From Elusimicrobiota bacterium (GTDB taxonomy: Bacteria > Elusimicrobiota > Elusimicrobia > UBA1565), in the NCBI GenBank assembly GCA_041660925.1, contig JBAZVI010000001.1, positions 549,527 through 613,526 on the forward strand: a DNA stretch of 64,000 bases, written 5' to 3'. Under the pieces are notes generated by a model. That model saw only the letters and a list, made by a program, of their open reading frames with translations. It had not been told where the DNA came from and searched no databases. This document shows positions 19,529-27,859 of the stretch, one piece after another; positions within the stretch are counted from its first letter, which is position 1, and each line of letters opens with the position of its first letter. Position numbers and translations under genes: made by a program.

Positions 19529-21009
19529 GTCGAACCCCGTTCCTCGAGCACGCGCGCGAGCTGCCGGTTCGCCGCGCTGTTCTCCGGCCACCGGCGCAGG
19601 CCCTCGCGCAGCTGAGTCTCCGCCTCCCCCAGGCGGCCGCGGCGCGCATAGAAGGACGCCAGGTTGAAGCGGGCGCGCGCCGCCCCCGGGTCGGCGGCGA
19701 CGATCGCCGCGAAGAACTCCTCCTCGCCGCGGTAGACGCGGCCTCGGAGCACGGTCCTCGTCCCGTAGAGACCGGCGAGCAGCAGCCCCGCGCAGAGCGC
19801 GGCCGCCTCCGCCCGTCGGCCTCCAGCCCGTTCGGCGGCGGCCTCGAGGGCCGCGGCGAGTGCGAGGCAGAAGCCGGCCGCGGCGCCGTAGAGATAGCGC
19901 TCGGCCTCCAGGTTCCGCAGTTCCACGAGCCCGCTCACCGGCAGGAGCGCGGCCGGGACCCAGAACAGGCCCAGCGCGAGCGCCGGACGGCGGCGCCGCA
20001 GGGACCAGGCGACGCCCAGCCACAGAAGGCCGAGGCTCCAGGCGGGGAGCGCCCCCGTCCAGGACCGGACCGGGGTCGGCGCGTAGTCCGCCTGGAGGCG
20101 CACGGGCCAGAGCAGCAGGCGCAGGTAGTCCGCGCCGACCTTCGACATCGTGTAGAGGCGCACCGACGGACGCGCGTAGACCTCCTGCCAGGGCATCGGG
20201 TCCGTCTCGACGGGCGGGGGCACGGCGTAGCCCTCCGCGGCCGGCGCGAGCGGAGCGGCGCCGCGCGCGAGCTCGCTGAGCAGGTCGCCGCGCCCGCCGA
20301 AGGCGTAGCCGGCGCGGGGCGCGCGGAAGAGGAGGTAGCCGCCGAAGAGGAGGAGCAGGGCGGCGCAGGCCGCCGCGCGCCCGCGCCGCGTCCAGCCGCC
20401 CTCCACGGGGACGAGCGCGTCGGAGAGGAGCAGGAGCAGGGGCAGGACCACGCCGCTCTCCTTGGAGAGCATCGCGCAGAGGTAGGCCGCGCCCGTCGCC
20501 GCCGCGAGTGCCGCGCTCTTCCAGCCGCGCGCGCGCTGCGCTCCGCGGTAGAGCAGGAAGCCGAGGAGGACGAAGGAGAGCGCCATGCACTCGGCCGAGA
20601 AGCTGACGAAGCGCACCGCCTCGCCGAGGACGGGATGGGCGACGAAGAGAAGCCCCGCGAGGAAGGCCGCGCGACGCCGGCGCAGGAGCTCCCACGCCGC
20701 GCCCGCGACCAGGGAGGCCGCGGCGAGATGCCAGAGGAGCGCGACGAGGCGCAGCCCCGTGAAGGAAGGGCCGAAGGCGCAGCGGGCCGCGAGGGTCGAA
20801 GCGAGCCAGAGCGGTCGGGCCGCATTGCTCACCGGCAGCACGTGGGTGAAGTGGGCGGGAGCGAAGACGGCCGGAAGGTTCGAGCACTCCATGAGGAAGG
20901 GCTGGCGGACGACGTAAGCCACGTCGTCCCAGAGCGGCGGCCCGCCCAGGCTGCCCGCGTAGAGCAGAAGGCCGAAAAGCTGGATGCCGGCGAGCAGGAG
21001 GAGCCCCAT
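19522..21009 (-). CDS. TMTC-like GT-C membrane protein with TPR tail
   Basis: 495 aa, about ten membrane spans, then a short C-terminal tetratricopeptide region (AARARFNLASFYARRGRLGEAE, RWPENSAANRQLARVLEERG). The first loop GGPPLWDDVAYVVRQ has the Asp-Asp of GT-C O-mannosyltransferases, and the span/TPR order is that of the TMTC family and its bacterial relatives. It probably O-glycosylates exported proteins or builds a surface glycan. I chose ATG 21009 because a TAGAGT -10-like element lies 7 nt before it; ATG 21015 (two codons earlier) and a far longer open frame through the divergent pgl gene are less likely. It is divergent from pgl and convergent with the HprK-like gene. Confidence 0.75.
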   Translation of the reverse strand: MGLLLLAGIQLFGLLLYAGSLGGPPLWDDVAYVVRQPFLMECSNLPAVFAPAHFTHVLPVSNAARPLWLASTLAARCAFGPSFTGLRLVALLWHLAAASLVAGAAWELLRRRRAAFLAGLLFVAHPVLGEAVRFVSFSAECMALSFVLLGFLLYRGAQRARGWKSAALAAATGAAYLCAMLSKESGVVLPLLLLLSDALVPVEGGWTRRGRAAACAALLLLFGGYLLFRAPRAGYAFGGRGDLLSELARGAAPLAPAAEGYAVPPPVETDPMPWQEVYARPSVRLYTMSKVGADYLRLLLWPVRLQADYAPTPVRSWTGALPAWSLGLLWLGVAWSLRRRRPALALGLFWVPAALLPVSGLVELRNLEAERYLYGAAAGFCLALAAALEAAAERAGGRRAEAAALCAGLLLAGLYGTRTVLRGRVYRGEEEFFAAIVAADPGAARARFNLASFYARRGRLGEAETQLREGLRRWPENSAANRQLARVLEERGSTY

Positions 21010-21016
21010 CGCCATC

Positions 21017-21052
21017 ACTCTAGAAAAAACGACGGCCCTGTTTTCATACAAT
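21017..21052. promoter_or_regulatory. Divergent leaderless promoters (GT-C gene and pgl)
   Basis: The minus-strand TAGAGT (21017-21022) ends 7 nt before ATG 21009. The plus-strand TACAAT (21047-21052) ends 6 nt before ATG 21059. The space between the two genes is only 49 nt, leaving room for little beyond the two promoters. Confidence 0.5.
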
Positions 21053-21058
21053 CCCCGC

Positions 21059-21796
21059 ATGCACCCCCGTCCCGAGGTCCGGGTCTTCGACGATGCCGCC
21101 GCGCTCGCGCGGGCCGCCGCCGCCCTGGTCGTCGAGGAGGCCCTCGCCGCGGCCGCGCGCGGGGTCTTCCGGCTCGTGCTCTGCGGCGGACGCACTCCCA
21201 AGGCCCTCTTCTTCCTCCTCGCCGGCCCCGCGGGGGTGGGGCTGCCGTGGGAACGCACGCACGTCTTCTTCAGCGACGAGCGGCACGTCCCGCCGACGCA
21301 CCCCGAGAGCAACGTCCGCCTCGTCCGCGACCTCCTGCTCGACCGCGTCCCGGTCCCGAAGGAGCAGGTCCACGCGATGCCGGTCGGGGGGTCGCCCGAC
21401 GACGACGCGCGCCGGCATGAAGACGAGCTGCGCCGCCATTTCGCCGGCGCCTCGCCCTCCTTCGACCTCGCCCTCCTCGGTCTCGGGGAGGACGGCCACA
21501 CGGCTTCGCTCTTCCCGGATTCGCCCGCTCTGGAGGAGAAGACGCGCTGGGTCCTCGCCGTGCGGGGACCCAAGCCGCCCTATGCCCGGCTGACGATGAC
21601 CTTCCCGCTCCTCGACGCGGCCCGCCACGCCGTCCTGCTCGTCTCCGGGGAAGGGAAAGCCGGCCCCCTGCGCGCCCTGCTCGACGTGAGCGCGGAGCCG
21701 CGGACCCTCCCGGCAGCGCTCCTGCGCCCTTCCCGGCGGCTGAGCGTCCTCGCCGACCGCGACGCCGCGCAAGACATCCCCTCCTCCCGGTCCTAG
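21059..21796 (+). CDS. pgl: 6-phosphogluconolactonase
   Basis: 245 aa, the normal DevB/Pgl size. It hydrolyses 6-phosphogluconolactone in the oxidative pentose phosphate pathway. Motifs are LVLCGGRTPKALF (sugar phosphate loop), FFSDERHVPPTHPESN, and LLGLGEDGHTASLFP with the catalytic His. The ATG at 21059 lies 6 nt after TACAAT. No zwf or gnd gene is adjacent, so it is a single gene, divergent from the GT-C protein gene. Confidence 0.95.
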   Translation: MHPRPEVRVFDDAAALARAAAALVVEEALAAAARGVFRLVLCGGRTPKALFFLLAGPAGVGLPWERTHVFFSDERHVPPTHPESNVRLVRDLLLDRVPVPKEQVHAMPVGGSPDDDARRHEDELRRHFAGASPSFDLALLGLGEDGHTASLFPDSPALEEKTRWVLAVRGPKPPYARLTMTFPLLDAARHAVLLVSGEGKAGPLRALLDVSAEPRTLPAALLRPSRRLSVLADRDAAQDIPSSRS

Positions 21797-21863
21797 AAGC
21801 GTCTGGGGCCATTGCCGTCGTCCGCGGGCCCGTTCGACCCGCCCCTCCTGAGCGCCGCGCCGC

Positions 21864-21869
21864 TACAAT
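21864..21869 (+). promoter_or_regulatory. -10 box of the ABC membrane-domain gene, leaderless
   Basis: TACAAT ends 8 nt before the ATG at 21878; no Shine-Dalgarno sequence is present. Confidence 0.55.
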
Positions 21870-21877
21870 ATCCTCGC

Positions 21878-23488
21878 ATGAGACGCCCGGGCGTGGCGCT
21901 CGTCCTCACCGCCCTCCTGACCCTCGGAGCCCCGGGGTCCGGCCCCTGGTCGGCGTTCGCCCAGACCGTCGTCCGCGCGGTCCCGCAGGGAACGACCGCT
22001 CCCGCTTTCGCGCCCTCCGGAGTCCGTCTTCCTTCGAGCGCCGCCTCCTTCTCCGCGCCGGGCCTCCTCATCGGGCCGACGATCCTCCCCGCCCTTCCCT
22101 CCCTCCGGCCGCGCTCGGACCGCGGCCTGACGACGGACACGGCGAAGCCGGCGGCCTTCCTCACCGCCGCCGCTCCCGCCGTCCGCATGCTTCCCGGAGC
22201 GTCGGCACAGGCCGCCGCGGCCGCCTCCGCTCCGACGGCCCTCCCCGCTCCCGCGATGGAGCCGGAAAAGACCGACGCGGCTCTCGGGACGCTGAGCGCG
22301 ACCGTGAAGGACGCGCGAAACGCGCCCTCGGCCTCCCTGCGCCTCCTCTTCGACGGCGCGCGCCGCGGCGTCGAGGCCCCGGACCCGGACGCCGTCGAAG
22401 GCTCCGAGGATGGGGGAAAGGACCTCTCTTCGGTGGGCCTCCCGCCTTCCGGTCTGGCCCGACCGGAGCCCGCGCGCGGCCCGCGGGGGTTCAAAGGCGT
22501 CGCCGCGGTCGTCCGCGAGATGGCGTTGGGACAGGCGGAGGTCGCCCCGCTGCTCGAGCCCTACCGGCGGCAGATGAACGCGGCGCGACTCATGCTCATC
22601 GCCAAGGCCGGCCTGAGCACGGCCATGGCGTATTCCGTCGGGGCCCTCGTGGACGCGGCGCTCGCCGGCGCCCTCCCGTCGGTGATGCTCTGGCTGGGAG
22701 CCCTCGCGGCGGTCACGGTCGTCAAGGCCGTGAATCAGCGCTTCTACGCGGTGGTCGCGAGCGGCCTGCGCGAGCGCCTGCGCCGGGACTTCCGCCTCCG
22801 GCTCTTCGAGATCCTGCTCCGGATGAAGGACCCGGGAGAGGACGCCGCCCAGCTCGCCTCGCGCCTCTCCGTCGACGTCGGCCGCATCACGACGAAGAAC
22901 GTCACCATCCCCATCCAGTTCCCGCACCTCGTCATCCAGTTCGCCCTGGCGACCGGCTTCCTCGTCGCCTCGAGCCCCCTGATCGCCGCCATCGCCCTCG
23001 TCGCCCTGCCGCTGCTCGGCTGGCTCTCCTGGCGCTACGGACGGCGCTCGGCCGCGCTGCAGGAACGGGCCGCGACCCAGGGAGCCGACACGACGCGCAT
23101 CGCGGCCGAGCATCTCGCGCGGCTTCCCGCCGACGAGGCGGGCCGGAACGCGGCGGTGGAGAGCTACCGGGAGGGCGTCGACGGCTTCCTGAAGACCATG
23201 CTCGACCTCTTCCGCATCTACGCGAACTTCGACGCCCTGCGCGAGGTCCTGCAGGCGGCGTTCACCGACATCCTCACCCTCGGCGTCGGCCTCACGAGCT
23301 TCCTGCTCACGGGCGCGCCGACGATCGGGCACGTCATGTCCCTGCGCGGCTATGCGAAGGACCTGCGCGGAGCCGTGGACGGGATCGTGGATGCCTACAC
23401 CGACGGGAAGGAAGCCGAGGGCGGGACCCGCCGCATCCTCGAGCTCCTGCGCGGAGCGCCGGCGCAGCCGCCCGCCCCGAGCCGCTGA
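21878..23488 (+). CDS. Stalk-module protein: ABC exporter membrane domain without ATPase
   Basis: 536 aa. Residues 1-29 form a signal peptide ending WSAFAQ-TVV. An Ala/Pro/Ser-rich stretch nearly free of acidic residues follows, with LPSLRP at 73-78 and KD...LRLLFDGARRG at 144-164. From about residue 200 the protein is a six-span ABC exporter transmembrane domain (RLRRDFRLRLFEILLRM, SRLSVDVGRITTKN, GYAKDLRGAVDGIVDAYTDGKEAEGGTRRILELL). It ends exactly where the linker to the nucleotide-binding domain would start. No ATPase is present in it or downstream; the next gene is convergent 8 nt away. It cannot work as an ATP-driven exporter alone. It may be a half-transporter using a remote ATPase, or a non-transporting membrane scaffold. 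Confidence 0.75.
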   Translation: MRRPGVALVLTALLTLGAPGSGPWSAFAQTVVRAVPQGTTAPAFAPSGVRLPSSAASFSAPGLLIGPTILPALPSLRPRSDRGLTTDTAKPAAFLTAAAPAVRMLPGASAQAAAAASAPTALPAPAMEPEKTDAALGTLSATVKDARNAPSASLRLLFDGARRGVEAPDPDAVEGSEDGGKDLSSVGLPPSGLARPEPARGPRGFKGVAAVVREMALGQAEVAPLLEPYRRQMNAARLMLIAKAGLSTAMAYSVGALVDAALAGALPSVMLWLGALAAVTVVKAVNQRFYAVVASGLRERLRRDFRLRLFEILLRMKDPGEDAAQLASRLSVDVGRITTKNVTIPIQFPHLVIQFALATGFLVASSPLIAAIALVALPLLGWLSWRYGRRSAALQERAATQGADTTRIAAEHLARLPADEAGRNAAVESYREGVDGFLKTMLDLFRIYANFDALREVLQAAFTDILTLGVGLTSFLLTGAPTIGHVMSLRGYAKDLRGAVDGIVDAYTDGKEAEGGTRRILELLRGAPAQPPAPSR

Positions 23489-23495
23489 CGCGCCG

Positions 23496-24116
23496 TCAGT
23501 CCAGGGACAAGAAGAGTTCGACGAGCTTCGCGAGGAACGCCTCGAGGGCCCTGCGGTCCGGCGTCGGCGGACCCTTGCGGACGCGCCGCTCGGGGATGCC
23601 GAAGTTCCCACCCTGGAGGATGGAGAGGAGGACGACGCCGTCGCGGTCGGCGTCGACGACGACCGCGTCGCGGGTCTGCGTCGGGACCCGGCAGTGCGCC
23701 GCCAGGCGCGTCGGATAGACGGCGATGTCGGCGCCGTCGAGCGGCTTCGTCACGAAGAAGGTGTTCCTCACGCTCCCGCCCCTGCAGACCTGCCCGGCGA
23801 CGGGAGTGCTCGTCGAGAGCTCCCAGACCTCGTAGCGTCCCCCGTCGTTCTCGATGGTGAAGCGCCGGTGCGGCTTCGTCTCCGCCTTCTCCACGAGCCG
23901 CCGCCAGGAGTCGGGATCCCCCACGCGCAGCGCCGGCTCCGGCTCCCGCGGCGCGGGAGGGGGAGGCTTCTTCGTCCGGACGGTCTTCTTCGCCTTATAG
24001 ACGACGGTCGTCGCACGGAAGGGCAGGGATGCTCCCAGCTCCTCTCCCAGCGAGGCCGTGAACTCCCCGGCCTTGAGCGGGACCGCGAGGAGCAGGCAGA
24101 GAAGGGAGCCGGTCAC
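23496..24116 (-). CDS. Exported protein of unknown function coupled to the PGRP amidase
   Basis: 206 aa; not recognised. The GTG at 24116 overlaps the stop of the upstream amidase gene (GTGA), so the two are translated together. It has a short signal peptide (to about VPLKAG), then a basic Pro-rich linker (KKTVRTKKPPPPAPREPEP) and a soluble domain of about 130 residues. Recognisable pieces include RFTIENDGGRYEVWEL, CRGGSVRNTFFVTKPLDGAD, CRVPTQTRDAVVVDADRDG and a C-terminal amphipathic helix. The two Cys might form a disulfide. Context suggests a periplasmic role in cell-wall turnover with the amidase. Confidence 0.65.
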   Translation of the reverse strand: MTGSLLCLLLAVPLKAGEFTASLGEELGASLPFRATTVVYKAKKTVRTKKPPPPAPREPEPALRVGDPDSWRRLVEKAETKPHRRFTIENDGGRYEVWELSTSTPVAGQVCRGGSVRNTFFVTKPLDGADIAVYPTRLAAHCRVPTQTRDAVVVDADRDGVVLLSILQGGNFGIPERRVRKGPPTPDRRALEAFLAKLVELFLSLD

Positions 24117-25198
24117 CAGCCCCCCCCGGAGCCGTCGAAGGAGATCTCCAGGACCGGCAGGCGCAGGGAGGTCGTGAGCGTCGGCCCCTTCTGCGGCGGC
24201 GGCACCGGCTCGGCGGCCGCCTTGCGCAGGTCGGGGAGGCGGGAGTAGAGGTTCGTGCCCGGGCAGGAGGTCTTCATCTGGTCGCGGTGGCCGAGGATGC
24301 GCTCGGGCTCGATGCCGTAGGCGTGCGTGAGCCCGCGCAGGAGCACGGCGAGCGCAGCCAGCTGGGCCTCGGTCGGCTTCCGCTTCCCCATGAAGTTCCC
24401 CATCAGGGAGACCCCGATGTTCCCCTCGTTGTTGACGCCCACGTGGGCGCCGACCACGTTCGCCGGACGCCCCCGATAGACGCGACCGGCCCCGTCGATG
24501 AGGTAGTGATAGCCGATGTCGTTCCAGCCCCGCCCGCGCTGATGGTAGCGCTGGATGACCGCCATCTCGTCGAGCGCGTCGTCCGGATCGGTGAGGAGCT
24601 CCCCCTCGGTGTGGTGGACGGTGATGAGCTCGGGATACATCGGCTCGTAGGGCGCGGCCGCGGGACGCGCGCCCCACTCGCGGCGGGCCACGATCGCGAC
24701 CGTGGGGAGTGCCGGCTCCCCGGCAAGATAGGAGACCTTGCGCGGCCGGGAGATGTCGTAGGCCGCCTGATCGAGCGGCACGCCCTCGACCTCGAAGAAG
24801 AGTATGGACGCGCCCGGTCCCTGAGGACGGAGCACGCGCAGTCCGAGGATGCAGCCCTTCTCCCCCGCGACCTCGACGCGCCCCCAGAAGCGGCCGCGCC
24901 GGAAGACCTCGACCTCCGCACGCGTCCACTCGCCCCAGTCCCCCCCGCAGCGGACCGCGCCCTCGATGACGACCGCGGCGGTCTTCTGAAGGCGGCCATG
25001 GAAGATGACCGCGCTGAAGTCGTCGGCCGCGGGAGAGGCTTCGACGAGGAGCTGGGGTTCCCCCTCCTTGCCGGCATCGAGCGACGGGACGGAGAAGGAC
25101 GGGAACCCCATGTAGGTGAACGCCGGTCCCTCCTTCTCCGCGCGCGCGGGAACGGAGAGCAGGAGCGCCAGCAGGAGCGCCGAGACGGCGGACCTCAT
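24113..25198 (-). CDS. Exported peptidoglycan-recognition/amidase_2 protein
   Basis: 361 aa with a signal peptide (to VPARAE). Residues from about 165 form an N-acetylmuramoyl-L-alanine amidase type 2/PGRP domain: REWGARPA, ITVHHTEGE, WNDIGYHYLIDGAGRVYRG, GAHVGVNNEGNIGVSLMGNF, ILGHRDQMKTSCPGTNL. The zinc ligands (HH...H...C) and the catalytic Tyr/His appear intact. The first 140 residues look like a beta-rich domain of unknown type, perhaps for binding the wall. The ATG at 25198 follows a TAATAT -10 box by 7 nt. A coupled exported protein lies downstream. Confidence 0.85.
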   Translation of the reverse strand: MRSAVSALLLALLLSVPARAEKEGPAFTYMGFPSFSVPSLDAGKEGEPQLLVEASPAADDFSAVIFHGRLQKTAAVVIEGAVRCGGDWGEWTRAEVEVFRRGRFWGRVEVAGEKGCILGLRVLRPQGPGASILFFEVEGVPLDQAAYDISRPRKVSYLAGEPALPTVAIVARREWGARPAAAPYEPMYPELITVHHTEGELLTDPDDALDEMAVIQRYHQRGRGWNDIGYHYLIDGAGRVYRGRPANVVGAHVGVNNEGNIGVSLMGNFMGKRKPTEAQLAALAVLLRGLTHAYGIEPERILGHRDQMKTSCPGTNLYSRLPDLRKAAAEPVPPPQKGPTLTTSLRLPVLEISFDGSGGGW

Positions 25199-25205
25199 CC
25201 TGGAT

Positions 25206-25211
25206 ATATTA
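25206..25211 (-). promoter_or_regulatory. -10 box of the PGRP amidase gene, leaderless
   Basis: Minus-strand TAATAT ends 7 nt before ATG 25198, in a small AT-rich island. No clear Shine-Dalgarno site is possible. Confidence 0.5.
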
Positions 25212-25281
25212 ACGCGGGCGCGCGTTCGGGGACATGGGCGAAAGACCCCCCCGGAAAGGGGGCCCTGGGCCCAGCTTCCTC

Positions 25282-26067
25282 TCAGCGCAGGACGAGGGCG
25301 GCGACGGCGAAGACGCCGGCGAGGAGGACGAAGAGGATGAGGACGGCCGAGGCCGAAGGGTTCGCGCTCGCGCCCCCCTCTTCCAGACGGGAGGCCTCCC
25401 CCCAGAAGGCGAGGTCGCCGTCGCTGGGAACCGCGCTGTCGCGCGGGCGGAGCTTCACGCGACCGCCGCTCGCGCGCAGGGTCTCGAGAAGCTCGGGGGT
25501 CACCCCGTGGATCTGGATGTAATCGAAGACGGCCTTGAGCTCCGGCGGGACTTCGCGGTCGCCGGGGCGGTAGAGGCGGCCGTCCACGCGCAGGACCGGT
25601 CCCGGGGCGGCGGCGGGGAGCTCCGCCGGCTTCGGGCTGTTGCGCGTCGCACGCCACTCCCGCCAGCGTCCGAGGAGCTCGGGGGTGTAGCCCTCCTTGC
25701 GCACGCGCTCGATGAGCACGCGGATATCGGCCGGGATCCCCGGATCGTCGGAGCGGTAGGTCTGTCCGTCGAGGACGAGCTGGACGGGCTGGCCGGGCGC
25801 CGGCTTGTCGGGAGCCGCGGCGGCGCCCGGGAGCGGGGTCACCGGCTTTCCGCAGGCCCAGCAGAGTTCGCTCTGCCGCTCATTGGGACGCCCGCAGTGG
25901 GCGCAGAGGATCCGGACGTCTCCGGCCGGGACCTCGGGGGGAGGCCCCTGCTCCCCGATCTCGAGCTGGCCGAAGCGCGGGGCCTGCGGGAGCGCCGCCG
26001 GGGGCCGCGCGGGAGGAGTGGACGGCTCGAGCCGGTCGAAGCGGCCGCCTTCCGAGGCGGCGTTCAC
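25282..26067 (-). CDS. Zinc-ribbon, tail-anchored protein with duplicated domain
   Basis: 261 aa; family not recognised. A Pro-rich N-terminus is followed by a zinc ribbon (C55, C58, C69, C72; CAHC and CWAC). Then come two copies of an unknown unit of about 36 residues: 97-133 (LVLDGQTYRSDDPGIP, ending GYTPELL) and 159-194 (LRVDGRLYRPGDREVP, ending GVTPELL). The C-terminus is a single hydrophobic span (about 238-259) with a basic end, a tail anchor that leaves the rest in the cytoplasm. The GTG start overlaps the stop of the AAA ATPase gene (GTGA), so the two are probably partners. Confidence 0.65.
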   Translation of the reverse strand: MNAASEGGRFDRLEPSTPPARPPAALPQAPRFGQLEIGEQGPPPEVPAGDVRILCAHCGRPNERQSELCWACGKPVTPLPGAAAAPDKPAPGQPVQLVLDGQTYRSDDPGIPADIRVLIERVRKEGYTPELLGRWREWRATRNSPKPAELPAAAPGPVLRVDGRLYRPGDREVPPELKAVFDYIQIHGVTPELLETLRASGGRVKLRPRDSAVPSDGDLAFWGEASRLEEGGASANPSASAVLILFVLLAGVFAVAALVLR

Positions 26068-27584
26068 GCGGCGGCCGCCGCCGTCCCCCGCAAGGCGGCC
26101 GGCCGGGCCCGCGTCGACGCCCAGCGCCGGAGCTCGGCCACGTCCTCGCTCATCGTCCTCGAGAGCGGGACCGAACGGGCCAGCGCGCCCTCGAGGTCGC
26201 GGCCCTCCAGCTCGCGCCCGGCGAAGAACGCCTCGTGCAGGGCGTCCACGACGGCCTGTTCGAGCTCGGCGCCGGAGAAGCCTTCGGAGGCGGCCGCGAG
26301 CTTCGAGAGGTCGAAGCGCGCCGGGTCGCGGCGGCGGCGGCGAAGGTGGATGGAGAGGATCTCCCGCCGCTCCGCCGCCTCGGGGAGGTCCACGAAGAAG
26401 ATCTCGTCGAGGCGTCCCTTGCGCAGCAGCTCGGGCGGCAGCTGGCGGACGTCGTTGGCCGTCATCGCGACGAAGACGGGCTTCTCCTTCTCCTGGAGCC
26501 AGGTCAGGAAGGTGGAGAAGACGCGCGCGGTCGTCCCCGCGTCGGAGAGGTTCGAGGAGCCGGTGCCGGCGAGCCCCTTCTCGACCTCGTCGATCCAGAG
26601 CACGCAGGGCGCCACGGCCTCGGCGGTCCGCACGGCGCGGCGCATGTTCTCCTCGGATTGGCCGATGTAGGTCCCGAAGAGGGAGCCCATGTCGAGGCGG
26701 AGCAGCGGCATCTTCCAGAGGCCGGAGATCGTCTTGCAGACCAGCGACTTCCCGCAGCCCTGGACGCCGAGCAGGAGCAGCCCGCGCGGCTGGGGAAGGC
26801 CGAAGGCCCGCGCCTTCGCGCCGAACGCCGGGCCGCGGCGGGCCAGCCAGTCCTTGATCTCCCCGAGCCCTCCGACTTCGTCGAGCCGCGGCTGCGCCTC
26901 GTAGTATTCGAGGACCCGCGACTTCCGGACGATCTGCTTGATCTCCTCGAGCACCGCGCCGACGTCCTCCCCGCTGAGCTTGCCGTCGCGGACGATGGCC
27001 TTGGCGAAGGCGTTCTCCGCCTCGGAGAGGGTCAGCCCGAGCGCGGCCTGAACGAGGAACTCGCTCTCAGCCTCGCTGAGCTCGACCTTGAAGCGCTTTC
27101 CGCCCTCGGCCGAGAGTACCGCGCCTCTCAGGAGCGCGCGGATCTCGTCGGCGCCGGGAAGAGGGACGTCCACGACCGTGAGGTCCTTTTCCAGCTCCAC
27201 AGGGACCGTCAGGGTCGGGGAGAGCAGGACGACGTTCTTGCGGCTGTCTTTGAGGTCGGCGATCAGGTCGCGCAGGCGCCGCACGACCGGCGCCGACTGC
27301 AGGCAGGGATGGAAGTCCTTGAGGACGAAGAGCGCGGGCTCCGCGCAGCGCGCGATGAAGTCGAGGGCGGCCAGGGGGTCGCTGAGCGCGCTGTCGACGG
27401 CCCCGCCCGCACCATGGATCCCGCGCGTCGAGGTCCAGAGGAAGAGGCGCTTGCCGTGCGCCGACGCCAGCCGCGCGAGCAGCGCCTCGACGCGGCGCTC
27501 CTCCCAGCTGAGCAGGTAGATGAGCGGATAGCGGGCCCGGATGAGGACGTCGAGTTCGGCCTCGACCGGCGAGGCGGCGGGCAT
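26064..27584 (-). CDS. AAA+ ATPase, Ycf46-like
   Basis: 506 aa. The N-terminal 230 residues form a degenerate AAA-like domain (RARYPLIYLLSWEE, VLKDFHPCLQ, NVVLLSPTLTVP). The second half is a full AAA+ module with Walker A GVQGCGKS near 273-280, Walker B VLWIDEVEKG, sensor ATANDV-like VAMTANDVRQLPPELLRKGRLDE cut here to its key parts: the sensor-1 Asn and the arginine of KGRLDE. This layout matches the Ycf46 family, found in cyanobacteria, plastids and many bacteria, with poorly known function in carbon or photosynthesis regulation. It follows the TM1266-like regulator by 4 nt and overlaps the zinc-ribbon protein. Confidence 0.82.
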   Translation of the reverse strand: MPAASPVEAELDVLIRARYPLIYLLSWEERRVEALLARLASAHGKRLFLWTSTRGIHGAGGAVDSALSDPLAALDFIARCAEPALFVLKDFHPCLQSAPVVRRLRDLIADLKDSRKNVVLLSPTLTVPVELEKDLTVVDVPLPGADEIRALLRGAVLSAEGGKRFKVELSEAESEFLVQAALGLTLSEAENAFAKAIVRDGKLSGEDVGAVLEEIKQIVRKSRVLEYYEAQPRLDEVGGLGEIKDWLARRGPAFGAKARAFGLPQPRGLLLLGVQGCGKSLVCKTISGLWKMPLLRLDMGSLFGTYIGQSEENMRRAVRTAEAVAPCVLWIDEVEKGLAGTGSSNLSDAGTTARVFSTFLTWLQEKEKPVFVAMTANDVRQLPPELLRKGRLDEIFFVDLPEAAERREILSIHLRRRRRDPARFDLSKLAAASEGFSGAELEQAVVDALHEAFFAGRELEGRDLEGALARSVPLSRTMSEDVAELRRWASTRARPAALRGTAAAAA

Positions 27585-27588
27585 GGCC

Positions 27589-27846
27589 TCAGCGGCCGAA
27601 CGTCATGCGCTTCACTTCGAGGCCGCGGATGGACTTCAGCCCCTTTTCGAGGCCGGAGACCTGCGCGGGCTTCCCGACGACCTCGAGGAGGATGAGTCCG
27701 TTGGGAGAACAGCGGCTCTCGTCGGCGTCGTGCAGGCCGAGCCGCGTCCTGATCTGGCAGCCGTGTTTCGTGAGCACGGACTGGATCCGGCCGGCGTTCC
27801 TCGTCCTTTCGGTGACGTGGACGCCGAAGATGACGTGCTTATCCAT
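27589..27846 (-). CDS. TM1266-like ACT-domain protein (iron-only hydrogenase system regulator)
   Basis: 85 aa, one ACT-like fold: MDKHVIFGVHVTERTRNAGR, QIRTRLGLHD, NGLILLEVVGKPAQVS, LKSIRGLEVKRM. It matches the small family annotated as putative iron-only hydrogenase system regulators (TM1266), normally found beside hydE/F/G or hydA. Here it sits directly downstream of an ammonia-lyase gene (13 nt) and upstream of an AAA ATPase. ACT domains commonly bind amino acids, so control of the lyase is an alternative role. The start has a GGGGGGAA site. Confidence 0.7.
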   Translation of the reverse strand: MDKHVIFGVHVTERTRNAGRIQSVLTKHGCQIRTRLGLHDADESRCSPNGLILLEVVGKPAQVSGLEKGLKSIRGLEVKRMTFGR

Positions 27847-27859
27847 CGTGTTCCCCCCC

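Noticed and set aside
21878..23488. The ABC membrane-domain protein as a frameshifted full exporter
   Set aside because: The next 600 bases code on the other strand for an exported protein, and no Walker A or LSGGQ remnant is seen in any frame.
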